Shown here piece after piece: positions 34,178-45,434 of a stretch of 64,000 nucleotides of DNA (positions within the stretch are counted from its first letter, which is position 1; each line of letters begins with the position of its first letter). The notes under the pieces are model-generated. The model made no database searches, was not told the DNA's origin, and was given only the letters and a program-made list of their open reading frames with translations. The translations under genes and the position numbers were made by a program. This stretch comes from Cristatella mucedo (taxonomy: Eukaryota; Bryozoa; Phylactolaemata; Cristatellidae), in contig WPIO01000048.1 in NCBI GenBank assembly GCA_009760855.2, positions 1,535,501 to 1,599,500 on the forward strand. Reading direction: 5' to 3'.

Positions 34178-34417
34178 GGTCCAGCATTTAGTGGGCTCCT
34201 GTGATTCTTCCTTGATGTGCTTATGCGTGCTGACACTGTGCATGCTGCCACTAACCACATTTGCATGCTGACCCTGTGCATGTCACCCCTAACCATATTA
34301 TTCATTTTGTTTGTTTATCAAGCATGATTTTACTTACCATTCAAGTGCATTTCCATTTGCAGCAAATGTACAGCGCCTAGAGAGAGATTAAGTTCCCTGC
34401 GGGCGCATTATCAAGTG

Positions 34418-34451
<34 letters not shown>
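34178..34451 (+). mobile_element. LINE-A 3' fragment
   Basis: It starts at CCAGCATTTAGTGGGCTCCT (end of the ORF) and includes the whole 3' UTR, the hairpin and (ATT)n up to 34451. Confidence 0.92.
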
Positions 34452-34452
<1 letters not shown>

Positions 34453-34756
34453 GAAACGTGCTTCCTCCTGGCTAGTGTGAGCAAGTAAAGTGCTACTCGT
34501 TTCTGAACAAAATGCTTTCGTTTAATCCCATGGGAAATTACCACACTGACCTCGTGGTGACCAAGAATCTTTCACAAGAGGCCTCGTCCCCGAGCTCCTA
34601 CTTTTATTATGTCAAATCTTATTTCCAAGTGACAGTACGGTATTAAAAAAGGCAGTATTTCAAGTCGGCCAACAACGTGTGATGCTGCAACTTTCGGTTG
34701 ATATTGGGCGAGTGAGAATTGAGGCTCGCTCACAACTGGCTTTTTATCTTTTCGAT

Positions 34757-35480
34757 TATAATAATAATAATAATAATACACTTGATAAAGCGCCCTCAGA
34801 GAACTTAATCTCTTTCTAGACGCTTTACATTTGATGCAAAGGGAAATGCAATTTAATGGTAAGTAAAATCGTGCTTGAAAAACAAACACAATGAATGATA
34901 TGGTTAAGGGTGACATGCACATCGTCAGCATGCAAATGTGGTTAGTGGCAGCATGCACAGTGTCAGCATGCATAAGCACGTGAAGGACGAATCACAGGGG
35001 CCCACTAAATGCTCTCCTAAATAGGTGTGTTTTTAAGTTCCTTTTAAATGTGGTGAGGTCAGGGGATGTTCTGACGCAGGTCGGGAGGGAGTTCCAGGCT
35101 TTGGGAGCATACGAACTAAATGCACGGTCTCCAATGGATTTAAGGTTTGTACGAGGTATTTCTAGACTGTTGGATTCCGAAAAGCGGGTGGTACGATGCT
35201 TGGCCTGATGGAGTAGTATATCTAACAGATAGGCTGGAGCCATAGAATGAAGTGACCTAAAAGTGAGCGACAAAACCTTGAAGTCAATCCGTTGCTCGAC
35301 TAGTAGCCAGTGCAGGTCGGCGATAAGTGGAGTAATGTGGCAACTGCGACGCTCACGACAGACAAGCCTAGCTGGAGAGTTTTGCACTAGCTGCAATCGC
35401 CTGATCGCACATGCTGGTAGGCCAGTAAGCAGTGAGTTGCAGAAGTCGAGACGGGATGTCACGAATGCGTGGACCAATAA
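34757..35480 (-). mobile_element. LINE-A copy, 5'-truncated
   Basis: The complement of the ATT tail is at 34757-34777, then the hairpin, 3' UTR and C-terminal coding domain. The open frame 34992-35570 has [33 protein letters not shown] and [12 protein letters not shown]. It stops matching LINE-A at about 35480, and the upstream codons of that frame are host sequence. Confidence 0.9.
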
Positions 35481-36879
35481 TGCTTTCCAAATAAACAGGT
35501 GAGCAGCGCCAGCCTCGACTCGGCTAGCAAGAAGTACCTGCCTTAAAACTAGACTGCAATTGAAAGTCATCAGGTCGTTATAACGTGCTATAACGTATCG
35601 TGCTTCTATAGCGTATATCGAGTTTCTTTAAAGCTGGCTGAGTGCGTGTTTATTGCATAAACCAAACCCGCAGCTGGAGGTAGCGTTTTTCCGATCACCA
35701 AGAGGGAGCAGCTAATTTGTGCAGATTCGAATGCTCTTAGCTTTAAGTCAGCACCTCGAGCAAAGAAGTCTTCTCAAGAGGAACAGCCTCGGTCTTCTAT
35801 CTCTATCTGTCTTTGGATTCGTGTATCTATACTTTATTTACCTGTATCTCACTCACTCTCAAGGATTATTAGTTGAAGCAGAGGCTTTATTTCCGGAGAG
35901 TCGGTGTGGGCTAATGGTGGCATATAATCTTGACGTGTTTTGTATAACTCTTTGATTTGTTTACTATTAGTGAGCACATACTAGATCTCTCATAAAATGG
36001 CCTAGACTTCAGCATTTAGAATTTTTATCTTTCTAAGTCTTTACTACAATGACAACTGCATTTCATTTTTTGATGTACCGGGAAGCTATGCATTTCTATA
36101 GCCTGCAGTTCATTCCTTGAGTTTTAGCCTCTGCTAGTAACGGCAGTAAAACCTAGTAACAGCATTCATGATTGTCGGCCAAGGCTTTAAAACAATAAAT
36201 TGTTCACTTAAAAACTGCAGTGATGATAGAATGCACAACGTTACTCACACTCTGAATTATACACTGTCGCATTAGTTTTAGAACACTGCAGGTGAAATAA
36301 ACACAAGATCGCGTAGCATTGGTCGCACCAAGAGCAAGTGTAGAAGATAAAATTTATTTGACGGAACGTTAAGTTTTTTACTTACCGAAGCAATAGTTCC
36401 TTTGCGTGAAACACTGTAAAATGATCAATCTTGTAATGTATTGAAGCGGCAAAAACTCCACGGTCATTACTATGACATAACTCAATCTTGAATAATCGTT
36501 GCTTAAACTTGGTATCCGGGCCCCAGTCAGACAGGTGATGGCAAAATCGAGTCCAAGCAGTTGCACATATCTAACGGTGGCTTTTTTCTTCTAACTACCC
36601 TGTTACCATGTGTGCGAACGCAAAATAGGCTGTTAAAGTTTAAATTCTAAGCAATACAGTTCTTGCGACTTGCGATCTTAGATACAATATAGTCAGTCCT
36701 ATTACAAATTAAGCTACGATGTCAGACTTAGGTACGCTCAGTCCGTCTGGAGAGACAGGTGTGACAGCCTTCTATGCGATCTGAGAAGTGCTGTGGCAGA
36801 AGTCAGCTTTTGCGTTGAGACACGGCAGCCAGTCTGCAGTCTCTCCATCGCTAGGCCAGCCGGGCTCTCTTTTTTTCAG
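35481..36879. other. unassigned intronic DNA
   Basis: No recognisable feature. It is the last part of the intron before the next TMC exon. Confidence 0.35.
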
Positions 36880-37031
36880 GCTGGAGTCAATTCAGCAGAG
36901 GATCTGGCCTTGTCCTTTCTGCCGTCCTTCACCGTGTCAGCGTTGTACCTCATAGCCGGGCTGTTGTTTGAACTTATTGTCAAGATCGAGTCATACTCCC
37001 CGGAGGTCACCATCACGGTTACTATAGTGAG
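36880..37031 (+). CDS. TMC exon, TM4 and FELI.KIE block
   Basis: It reads AGVNSAEDLALSFLPS, then FTVSALYLIAGLLFELIVK, then IESYSPEVTITVTIVR. TMC proteins carry ...lP...it.ln...PllFe.is.lE.y.p..ei..tl.R, an almost residue-by-residue match and one of the best diagnostic blocks. The acceptor is TCTCTTTTTTTCAG and the donor GTGAG|GTACTG. It enters in phase 0, as the previous exon requires, and leaves in phase 2 within an Arg codon. Confidence 0.92.
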
Positions 37032-37896
37032 GTACTGAGGCGGTCGGCGCATGCCTCGTTGAGCGATTCCTTTTGTGACATGCGTTAAGGTTCTTTTATC
37101 GAAGTGTGATAGGATGACAGCTTAACGTCTAAGAAAGTGAAGGCCAGTGAAATCGATAGCCCTTCCGGCGGCAGCACCAGCAAACAGACGGCCGCTAATA
37201 GACAACTTGAACTTCGGCCGTAGGGGAACTCCTCAAAACAGCCACACTTGAAGGAACTTCTCCGGAATCTCTACTTGCAGCGCTCGCCATTGTAGCTGCA
37301 GCGATCCGTATCACTTCTTGCCGAGCACTTTGAAAGATTTGGATATATTCATTTCTGCATCCAGACTATGGGCTGGCGCATTAGCACTTGTGTTTGACTG
37401 TAGGTTTACCATCGAATTTAAGCTGTGTCTATTTAAGTGAGAATGTTTTGACGAAAAATCTCTATTGGGAACTTGTTACCTGCAGTAGTGGTCAAATTTG
37501 GGTCATGTGGAATCTCTGCAGGCTCTGCTTGTCATTGGTATAGCGAAAGTGCATCTATCCATCATCCATGAAAAAGGGCTGGTGGATATTATCGAGATAT
37601 CCTTTCCCTAACGTCCCAAGTACGGTCAGGTGAATTTATTTCTTGTGCTGCTGATTCAGATGTGCATAGATGTCAGTTATTGAGACCGGCAGGTGAGCTA
37701 AAGCATAGGGCTTGTTGTGTCAGGCCACCCGAGCCACTACCGTCATCCTATTAACTAATTCCTGCAACGGAAATAAAATCAACTAATATTCGTTGCGGGA
37801 AACAAACTAGTATAAAATGCAAGTGATTACAAAACTCATGGCTCAGTCCAAGCAGACCGAAGATGGCTATATCTCGGTCCGATTGGCCCTTTGAAG

Positions 37897-38086
37897 GGCG
37901 GCATCGCTGAGAGTGGCATCGCTAGTACTACTGTTTTCGACCTTCTTCGCTGATTCCTGGACATGCCAAGATTCTTCTACGGCGGATGGTCCAGTCAACT
38001 CCACTGTTTCGGAGGATCGAAACATATCCAGCCCTTCTGCAGCACGCGTATGCGGAAATTGCCGGGCAACAGGCGACAAGCAGCAG
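37897..38086 (+). CDS. TMC exon, TM5 and Cys-containing outer loop
   Basis: The first base completes the Arg codon from the previous exon. Then comes AASLRVASLVLLFSTFF, matching the TMC segment R...LRlaSL.vlly. A hydrophilic loop follows with sequons NST and NIS and three Cys (WTC, VCGNC), expected to be extracellular, ending TGDKQQ. The acceptor is GGCCCTTTGAAG and the donor CAG|GTATTT. It ends in phase 0 and joins MYCWESYVGQ. The loop is of moderate length and poorly conserved in the family, as is usual. Confidence 0.8.
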
Positions 38087-38435
38087 GTATTTCGTTGCTC
38101 ATTTCTGCTTGCGACGGCAACTCACCCTTCAACTTCACTGCAGCTGCAGCTGCAATGGGAGCTGCTACTGCTGCTGCCTAGTTTTCGATGCCATTACCAA
38201 TTATGCTATTCAGATGGTATTGTGTGCATGTGTGAGTCACTGAGACTGACTTTATTAATCCGTTATCTTATTGACCAGATAGGTATGTGTTTCTAATTAG
38301 TGTGCACTAAACTTTAATTTTTTGAAAGATTCCAAACCATTCGCTCAGATGCTCCTATACTTGATATCGATCTCTATCTGTCCGCTTAGCAATGCGCTGC
38401 AAGAGAATCCATAACCAAGAGTTATTGACATGCAG

Positions 38436-38600
38436 AGCCGTGAAGGCACACGAGGTAAGGCGGTTGCTTTCACGAGGTTGCGGGTACAAATCCTGTGGTG
38501 GGCAATCCTATATGGCCACTGCAGGCGGCGGTGATAGCCGTAAAGTCTCTTCTGTCTCTATATAAAAATAGGCCATTGAATCAGCTAGTATCATGCTTAG
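38436..38600 (+). mobile_element. SINE-1 copy (tRNA-like head)
   Basis: It has GAGCCGTGAAGGCACACGAG, GTAAGGCGGTTGC and a B-box-like GCGGGTACAAATCCTG, then GTGGGCAATCC, GGCGGTGATAGCCGTAA, TCTCTTCTGTC and a TTGAATCAGCTAGT end. It is one of the clearest copies, shared with 56.1 and 57.5 kb. Confidence 0.75.
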
Positions 38601-39600
38601 ACAAGCATGCAAACGCACACAAGCATCATACTAAGACCAGCACGAAGCCAAAGCAAATTGTAGGACTTTTCAAGGCTACTGCTTAGTAGGAATTCTGGTT
38701 AGCATCATGCCATTCGTCACGCACCGACAAGCAAGCTAAGCACGAATGAATAAAAAACTCAAGTTCGCTAGTTTTTGTAAATGAAGCATAAATTTTAAGA
38801 AAATACTGAGAAACATTGTCCATAGTTAAATATTTGGAAGGGTATCTTTCAAAATACGAGCGTGTTAAAATTGATATCGATTGCTTTGACGATTTCTAAA
38901 TAAAATTAGAGCATCAATAAAATGCTTAGGCAAAATTTTTCCAATTCAGAAATAAAGAGGACGCAGCATATCTACGTAGCAGTTAGAGAATTACCAACAT
39001 TTTTCATCGTATGCAAATTTTGTCCGTTTTCAGCCATGGTAAATTGAAGTACATGCTTTAGACTTTTAAGAATGCTCTATTTACGTGTGCAGCTCTTTGT
39101 ATTGTAAATTCCGTAACTCGGCCAATATTAGCAGGTTCAACGAGAAATTTCAAATGCAAGTTTAGCTTAGCTCGTTTAAGACTCAACAGTGTAAAAGCTC
39201 ATTTCTTATTTTGGTTGGATAGGTTTTTCCGTTCGTATGCGGGGCTCGCAATCTGGATTTATAGCTGTTCTTATTTGCAGTGCTTTTTATGCAAACTGTT
39301 GCTTTAAAAAGCGAATTTTATATCCCATTAAGGAGGAGCCTTGACACTTTTTTCATATAGGCCTCCGGAAAAAACAGCAAACGCGAACATAGTGTGCCGC
39401 TATGTGTCCTAGCCATGTATTTTTGTGAATTAATCAAGGTTCTCCGAAAATGAGATCCCAGGCGAAATGTGCCTAGTGTGTAGCTCCGTTTTATCACCGG
39501 CAGTTAATACAAACTATCGCATTAACGGACTCTCCTTTGGGCTGTTGCTTGTAACCTGTTATTTAAACCAATGGTTCTCTAGCACGCTGTCTTCTTTCAG
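38601..39600. other. unassigned intronic DNA
   Basis: No recognisable feature before the CWE exon. Confidence 0.35.
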
Positions 39601-39704
39601 ATGTACTGCTGGGAGAGCTACGTTGGACAGCAGCTCTATAAATTGGTGATCGTTGATTTCCTTATGGTTCTGGTCAGCGTTTTTTTAATTGAAACTCCGT
39701 GGAG
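39601..39704 (+). CDS. TMC exon, signature CWE..VGQ motif and TM6
   Basis: It reads MYCWESYVGQQLYKLVIVDF, then LMVLVSVFLIETPWR. The defining TMC-domain signature is CWET.vGQE.YrL...D., matched here at nearly every position (the usual Thr is Ser, the usual Glu after GQ is Gln). TM6 follows. The acceptor GTCTTCTTTCAG and donor GGAG|GTATGTG are excellent. It enters in phase 0 and exits in phase 2. This is the single strongest proof of the family. Confidence 0.96.
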
Positions 39705-40190
39705 GTATGTGTATCCACTGGAACGAATGCAATAACAGCGCAGCGTGCTTGCACATTTTTATTACAAGGCTGGAGTATAGTTCGTTCCAGCTTGCTTTTT
39801 TCAGTATAAATACCTATGGCAAAACACTATGCAATAGAAAGAAGCTGGACAATTTGGTACAAAGCTTCGAAGCATCATGCCATTATTCAATACGAAGGTT
39901 GGATAGCCGATCATATATTCTAAATTTATTTTGGACTCGACTCTTGCTATTCCCGAATTCCGAACGTAAGACCCTATGCTAATCTCATTAGGTCTGCAGT
40001 TTCTAGCCCCTTTGATATCTAAAAAATACCTGTACTCTTGATATTGATGCTGCCCACAAAAACTATCGTCCTCGCCCCCTTCTCATAAATCCCCCTTCGA
40101 AATGACCTTAGTGGGTGGAAAGCTACCGCATGACAGTACCTCTAACTAAGAAGCACATCGTACGCCTTCACCCCTACGGTCTGCTGTTTT
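39705..40190. other. unassigned intronic DNA
   Basis: An open frame continues past the donor to 39982 but has no family similarity and is read as intron. Confidence 0.4.
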
Positions 40191-40192
40191 TT

Positions 40193-41432
40193 AATAATAA
40201 TAATAATAATATTGCACTTGAAAAAGCGCCCTCAGAGAACTTAATCTCTTTCTAGGCGCTTTACATTTGCTGCAAAGTGATACGCAATAGAATAGTAAGT
40301 AAAATCATGCTTGAAAAACAAACAAAATGAATAACATGGTTAGGGGTTACATGCACTGGGTCAGCATGCAAATGTGGTTAGTGGCAGCATGAACAGTGTC
40401 AGCACGCATAAGCACATCGAGGACGAATCACAAGGACCCACTAAATGCTGTCCTAAATAGGTGTTTTTTTAAGTTTCTTTTAAATGTGGTCAGGTCAGGG
40501 GATGTTCTGATGCAGGTCGGGAGGGAGTTCCAGGCTGTGGGAGCATACGAGCTAAATGCACGGTCTCCAAAGGATTTAAGGTTTGTACGAGGTATTTCTA
40601 GACTGTTGGATTCCGAAAAGCGAGTGGTACGATGCTTTGCCTGATGGGGTAGTATCTCTGAAAGATAGGCTGGAGCCATAGAATGAAGAGACCTAAAAGT
40701 GAGCGACAAAACCTTGAAGTCAATCCGTTGCTTGACTGGTAACCAGTGCAGGTCGGCGAGAAGTGGAGTAATGTGGCAACTGCGACGCTCACGACAGACA
40801 AGCCTAGCTGCCGAGTTTTTCACCAGCTGCAATCGCCTGATCGCACGTGCTGGTAGGCCAGTAAGCAGTGAGTTGCAGAAGTCGAGACGGGATGTCACGA
40901 ATGCATGGACCAACTTAGACGTGGTATCCTTATCTAAACAAGCCCTAATTTTAGCAATGTTATGAAGCTGAAAATAGGCTGATTTGACTGTGGAGCTGAT
41001 GTGGTCGTCTAACGAGAGGTCGCTTTGGAATATGACACCTAGATTTCGAGCTGATTCAACTGGAGATATGCTGGCAGAGCCAATTTTGAAAGTCAGCCTT
41101 TCCAATTTCTGAATAACACTAGGTTTGCTCATAACTAGTAAGTTAGTTTTATCATCGTTAAGTTTTAGAAAATTTGCTGCCATCCATGATCGGATGTCAT
41201 TAATGCATGCAGCAAGTGAGTTGAGAGAATTTGAGGTGCTCGAAGGCTGGGAGGGATCAAAGCAAAGGTACAACTGAGTGTCATCCGCATAGAAGTGAAA
41301 GCCTAGATTGTGCTTGGCAATCACATCAGCGAGTGGGAGAGTATAAAAGGTGAAAAGGACCGGACCTAGCACAGAGCCCTGAGGTACTCCATATTTTAGA
41401 GGTACTTCAGATGATCTTTGTCCATTCACGTC
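40193..41432 (-). mobile_element. LINE-A copy, 5'-truncated
   Basis: The complement of the tail is at 40193-40212, then the hairpin, 3' UTR and an uninterrupted C-terminal ORF. It ends at the DVNGQRSSEV region, where a SINE-1 copy is directly adjacent (TTTTAGGCTAGTACGGCTC). Confidence 0.93.
40428..41429 (-). CDS. LINE-A reverse transcriptase, C-terminal part
   Basis: An uninterrupted 333-residue frame. It runs MNGQRSSEVPLKYGVPQG, SVLGPVLFTFY, the active site FYADDTQLYLCF, NFLKLNDDKTNLLVM, the C-terminal [27 protein letters not shown] and KKHLFRTAFSGSL. It is the longest intact LINE-A 3' coding region in the window. The first catalytic Asp and the endonuclease are absent through truncation. 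Confidence 0.92.
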   Translation of the reverse strand: MNGQRSSEVPLKYGVPQGSVLGPVLFTFYTLPLADVIAKHNLGFHFYADDTQLYLCFDPSQPSSTSNSLNSLAACINDIRSWMAANFLKLNDDKTNLLVMSKPSVIQKLERLTFKIGSASISPVESARNLGVIFQSDLSLDDHISSTVKSAYFQLHNIAKIRACLDKDTTSKLVHAFVTSRLDFCNSLLTGLPARAIRRLQLVKNSAARLVCRERRSCHITPLLADLHWLPVKQRIDFKVLSLTFRSLHSMAPAYLSEILPHQAKHRTTRFSESNSLEIPRTNLKSFGDRAFSSYAPTAWNSLPTCIRTSPDLTTFKRNLKKHLFRTAFSGSL

Positions 41433-41442
41433 AACACTTTTA

Positions 41443-41600
41443 GGCTAGTACGGCTCTCAAACTTCAAATCCCAGGTCCTGGGTTCGAATTTTTTGGCTAG
41501 TAGTATTTTGTATTTTCATTGTGCACTACAGGTGAGATTGATAGCTACATAGGCTCTCCTGCCGCTATGTAACTGAGGCTGTTTAATCTGCTGACCTTTA
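41443..41600 (+). mobile_element. SINE-1 copy (tRNA-like head)
   Basis: It has GGCTAGTACGGCTCTC, a clear B box CTGGGTTCGAATTTT, then AGGCTCTCCTGCCGCTATGT and TTTAATCTGCTGA. The centre is diverged. It abuts the 5' end of a LINE-A copy. Confidence 0.6.
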
Positions 41601-41844
41601 CTAAAAAACATTCAACTAGACTGGACTACTAAATACGAGTTTGGAAAAATAATACAAAAGATCATTACTTACTGTCCGTCGACCGGTACTGTATGCGAGG
41701 ACTACTTTAGGCGGTACTCGTCGATCCTACTTACGGCCAAATCTAGCCTATACAAAGCACAGTGGAATCAGTGAGGCTGGATCCAAAAATAGCGATGTCA
41801 ACAATCAACCACATCAACGACTAAAGGGTCAGCAACACTCGTCC

Positions 41845-42065
41845 TTTAGGTGCTTATGCGTGCTGACACTGTGCATGCTACCACTAACCACACTTGCATG
41901 CTGACCCTGTGCATGTCACCCCTAACCATGTTATTCATGTTGTTTGTCAAGCATTATATTACCCACGATTCAATCGCGTTTCCCTTTGCAGCAACTGTAA
42001 AGCGCCTAGAAAGAGATTGAGTTATCTGAAGGCACTTTATCAAGTTCATTATTATTATTATTATA
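41845..42065 (+). mobile_element. LINE-A 3' UTR fragment
   Basis: It starts TTTAGGTGCTTATGCGTGCT, then has the two GCATGC blocks, the hairpin (AAGCGCCTAGAAAGAGATTG) and an ATT tail at 42048-42063. Confidence 0.9.
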
Positions 42066-42618
42066 ACACACCATGGCATCCTTGTAGCAATAGAGCTGGT
42101 AATTTTCTAGATAATTTGCTCGTACGGTAGATAATATGACGGAGTCCATGCCCCAAAGAAACATTCCCACAGAACTCCTCACCTTCCTTCCTTTCTATGT
42201 CCACCTATAAGCCTGCCACTGCTGACTGCATTTCGAAGTTCGTCTTCCGGTTTAAGAAGGCTACTAGCCCTCTAAAAGGTTAGGTGATTCGACAGCCTCA
42301 TTTATTTAGCGGCAGAAAGGCGTTACCAGCTATCAGCGACGCTTGCAGTGAGAAATTGAAGAATATCGTCAGCTTGACTCGAATGGGCTATCCGGATTGT
42401 GAATCTCGATTACCTACCCCTAGCTGAAAACCTTATAATTGCTTTTTCTTCTGTCAAGATGCACAGATTTTCTTATGCTATGCACAAATAAACTGGAAAT
42501 CTATCCTTGGCCTGAGATTTTATCCCTTTGTCTATGTTTAGCTGCGTTTTCGCTATCAATTTCCGCCTTGCCGGCGCCGGCTTTCCTCCTAGCTAGGGCA
42601 CGTACAATACTTTCAGGA
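42066..42618. other. unassigned intronic DNA
   Basis: Nothing recognised apart from a pyrimidine-rich run leading to the candidate acceptor at about 42618. Confidence 0.35.
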
Positions 42619-42835
42619 AACATTGATTTCTGACTTAGCTCCACCCCCAGCCTCTGCTCTAAGGCGAGAGGCTGGTATGAAAGAAGAATTCCCTGGAAAT
42701 CCAACAAGCCAACACCCGAAAAAGTTGAATTTGCCTCAACAGCTACAATTCATTGCAGACGAGTATGGAGAGACTGAAGAGAAAATGAAAATAAGCATAT
42801 ACAAATTGTTTTCCGTGAACGCTTGTGATGCTTAG
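42619..42835 (+). CDS. candidate nested or alternative exon
   Basis: After an acceptor-like ACAATACTTTCAG, a frame reads ETLISDLAPPPASALRREAG, then MKEEFPGNPTSQHPKKLNL, then QFIADEYGETEEKMKIS to a stop. The composition is protein-like and hydrophilic, and it matches no LINE here. It lies in the intron between TMC exons 39601 and 45245. Its frame does not obviously rejoin the TMC frame, so it could be an alternative C-terminus, a nested gene or chance. No AATAAA is close. Confidence 0.28.
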
Positions 42836-43331
42836 TAATGCGTACCGTTACTGGTGTGTCGTGTACAGTGATAAGTAAGGCATGCTGTTTTATGGGGTGC
42901 TGGTACATTCCATTTACGGATTGCGTTCGCTCGCGTTTATGCGTGTGTTTAAAATTACTAAGAAGTTACACTAGATCAGGTGAACTTTAGAAACTTCCGT
43001 CCAGTCTTCCTTCTGCCGTTCCAATTATAGACAATGAAACGACGAGTGGTAGACTAGGTAAAATCTAGGATCAATCGGAGCTTCTAACTTAATAAATAAT
43101 AAATAAAATAATACTACATAAATAAGTAATTTGTAGTCGGATTTTCGAGATACACACTTCGCAATGTAGGCACTTTTGGGCGTATAGAGATCTCACGAAC
43201 GATGAATTATGTTGTCAGTCAGCTAGTTTTTCTTGATCCATCGGCAGCGCTTTCATCAGTTGATAATAGAGTCCTACGTGATTTCTTCTGTGAATTAGTG
43301 GCACCAACTCGCATTTTTGACAGTCCTGTAT

Positions 43332-44029
<698 letters not shown>

Positions 44030-44650
44030 ATAGTAATACATATGTGTAGCAACCTAGAAATACTAAATCTCTTTCTTGGCACTGTATTTACTGGGGAAAG
44101 AAAGCATGTCAATCAGTAAGTGGTTACATGCACAATGTCAGCATGTGCAGCACACGCACTAAAATTTACGCAGCTCGGTCAACTCTGTAAGAAGCGTTTG
44201 CGTTTTTAACATCTTTTTAAATTCGATACGGGTGATTTCGTGACGTCAGTCGCGAGTGATTCACAGGCTGTGTGAGCATACGAATTGAACGTGCGATCTA
44301 TGAATGATTTGAGACTGGGTGGAGGCACAGTTTAGCAGCAAAGTCAGAAGAGAAGCTGGGCGATGCAAGTGGCCTGAGTTGTAAGTAATTACAATAGCTA
44401 TTTTAGAATGAAGGAGCATAAAATTTAGTGACACAATGTTTAAATCGACATGCTGCTTTATGGTGGCTACGATAGGCCGTGAGAAATAAGGTGGTTGCTG
44501 TGACAGTTGCACCATTCACGACAGACAAGCCCGGCTGCTGAGCTTCGCAGCAACTGTAAGTGCGTATTGTGCAGCCAGGAAGGCTTGGGATTCGTGAGTT
44601 ACACAAGTCTAGGCGGCACTTCTAAAATTCACGGGCCAGCTCTTTAGATG
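44030..44650 (-). mobile_element. old LINE-A-like copy
   Basis: A degraded minus-strand copy: AATAATAGTAAT tail complement, AAATCTCTTTCTTGGCACTG hairpin remnant, ATGCACAATGTCAGCATG 3' UTR block and a broken C-terminal coding region (GAGCATACGAATTGAACGTG, TTCACGACAGACAAGCCCGG). It is more diverged than most copies. Confidence 0.7.
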
Positions 44651-45244
44651 ACTTTCGGAGTAAAAGTGCGATATTTTCATTTTTTTGCAAAGGCTCTAAG
44701 ACTGTGCATGCTATCTTTAATCAGTTGACATTATTTCTTCACAGTGCATTTAAAGTGTCATGAAAAATATTTAGTTCTCTTTTAACACTATAAAATTATC
44801 TTGCTATCGTTTATTTCTCACTGTTTTCTGTATTCTTTCTAGTTGTTTGATGCTGCAGCAAGCTATAAAATGTGTTCTTCTAGGGATACTTCCTTGGATT
44901 TTGAAGGTGTAAAAACAGTCATACAGTACCAACTGTTAAACCAGAGCAAAATAGCTGAATGTAAACCATCACTTTAACTAAAATACTAATAACAATACAT
45001 TTCTTGTATAGCGCCTATGGATAAATTAATCTTTCACTTGATAACCAAGACTCACTCATAACATTCTATGGCGCTTCAGCAGCGGACTTGTGGCTATTTT
45101 TAGCTACAAAATGCGTCTTTCTGGAACATTAGCTCCAGCAAACTGTGCACCTAAACCATTTCCATGGCTAAGACTTTGTCCTATCCGCAAGCCGAAAATA
45201 TGCTGTTATTTTCGTGCGATTAGTATTTGAGTTCCGTTTTTCAG
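44651..45244. other. unassigned intronic DNA
   Basis: A TATAGCGCCTATGGATAAAT segment near 45010 may be a SINE-2 or LINE tail remnant. Nothing else was recognised. Confidence 0.3.
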
Positions 45245-45434
45245 ATGGTTCCACGACAAGTTTAAGGACAGGTTCGCCTTTGTTTCGCGAGTAGGCCCAC
45301 CTAAGTTCAACATTCCGAAGCTCGTGCTCGACGTAGCCTACACGCAGACTCTATGCTGGGTCTCAACATTGTTTTGTCCTTTCATACCGGCGATGACTTT
45401 TGCCACCACCGTGGTGCTTTTCTATTCGAAAAGG
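45245..45434 (+). CDS. TMC exon, TM7-TM8 region
   Basis: The first base completes an Arg codon, then WFHDKFKDRFAFVSRVGPP, KFNIPKLVLDVAYTQTLCW and VSTLFCPFIPAMTFATTVV, ending LFYSKR. TMC proteins have F.i..nvLdliY.QtL.WiG.ffsPllPai....f....kk here, a close match including LD..Y.QTL.W and the F.P..PA motif. The acceptor is CCGTTTTTCAG and the donor AGG|GTAAGT. It ends in phase 0. The helices here contribute to the ion-conducting part in TMC structures. Confidence 0.93.

Noticed and set aside
41485-41510. tRNA gene suggested by a good B box
   Set aside because: No cloverleaf can be drawn; it is the head of a SINE-1 copy. The same holds for the B boxes at 28.6, 54.7, 56.1, 57.5 and 63.4 kb.
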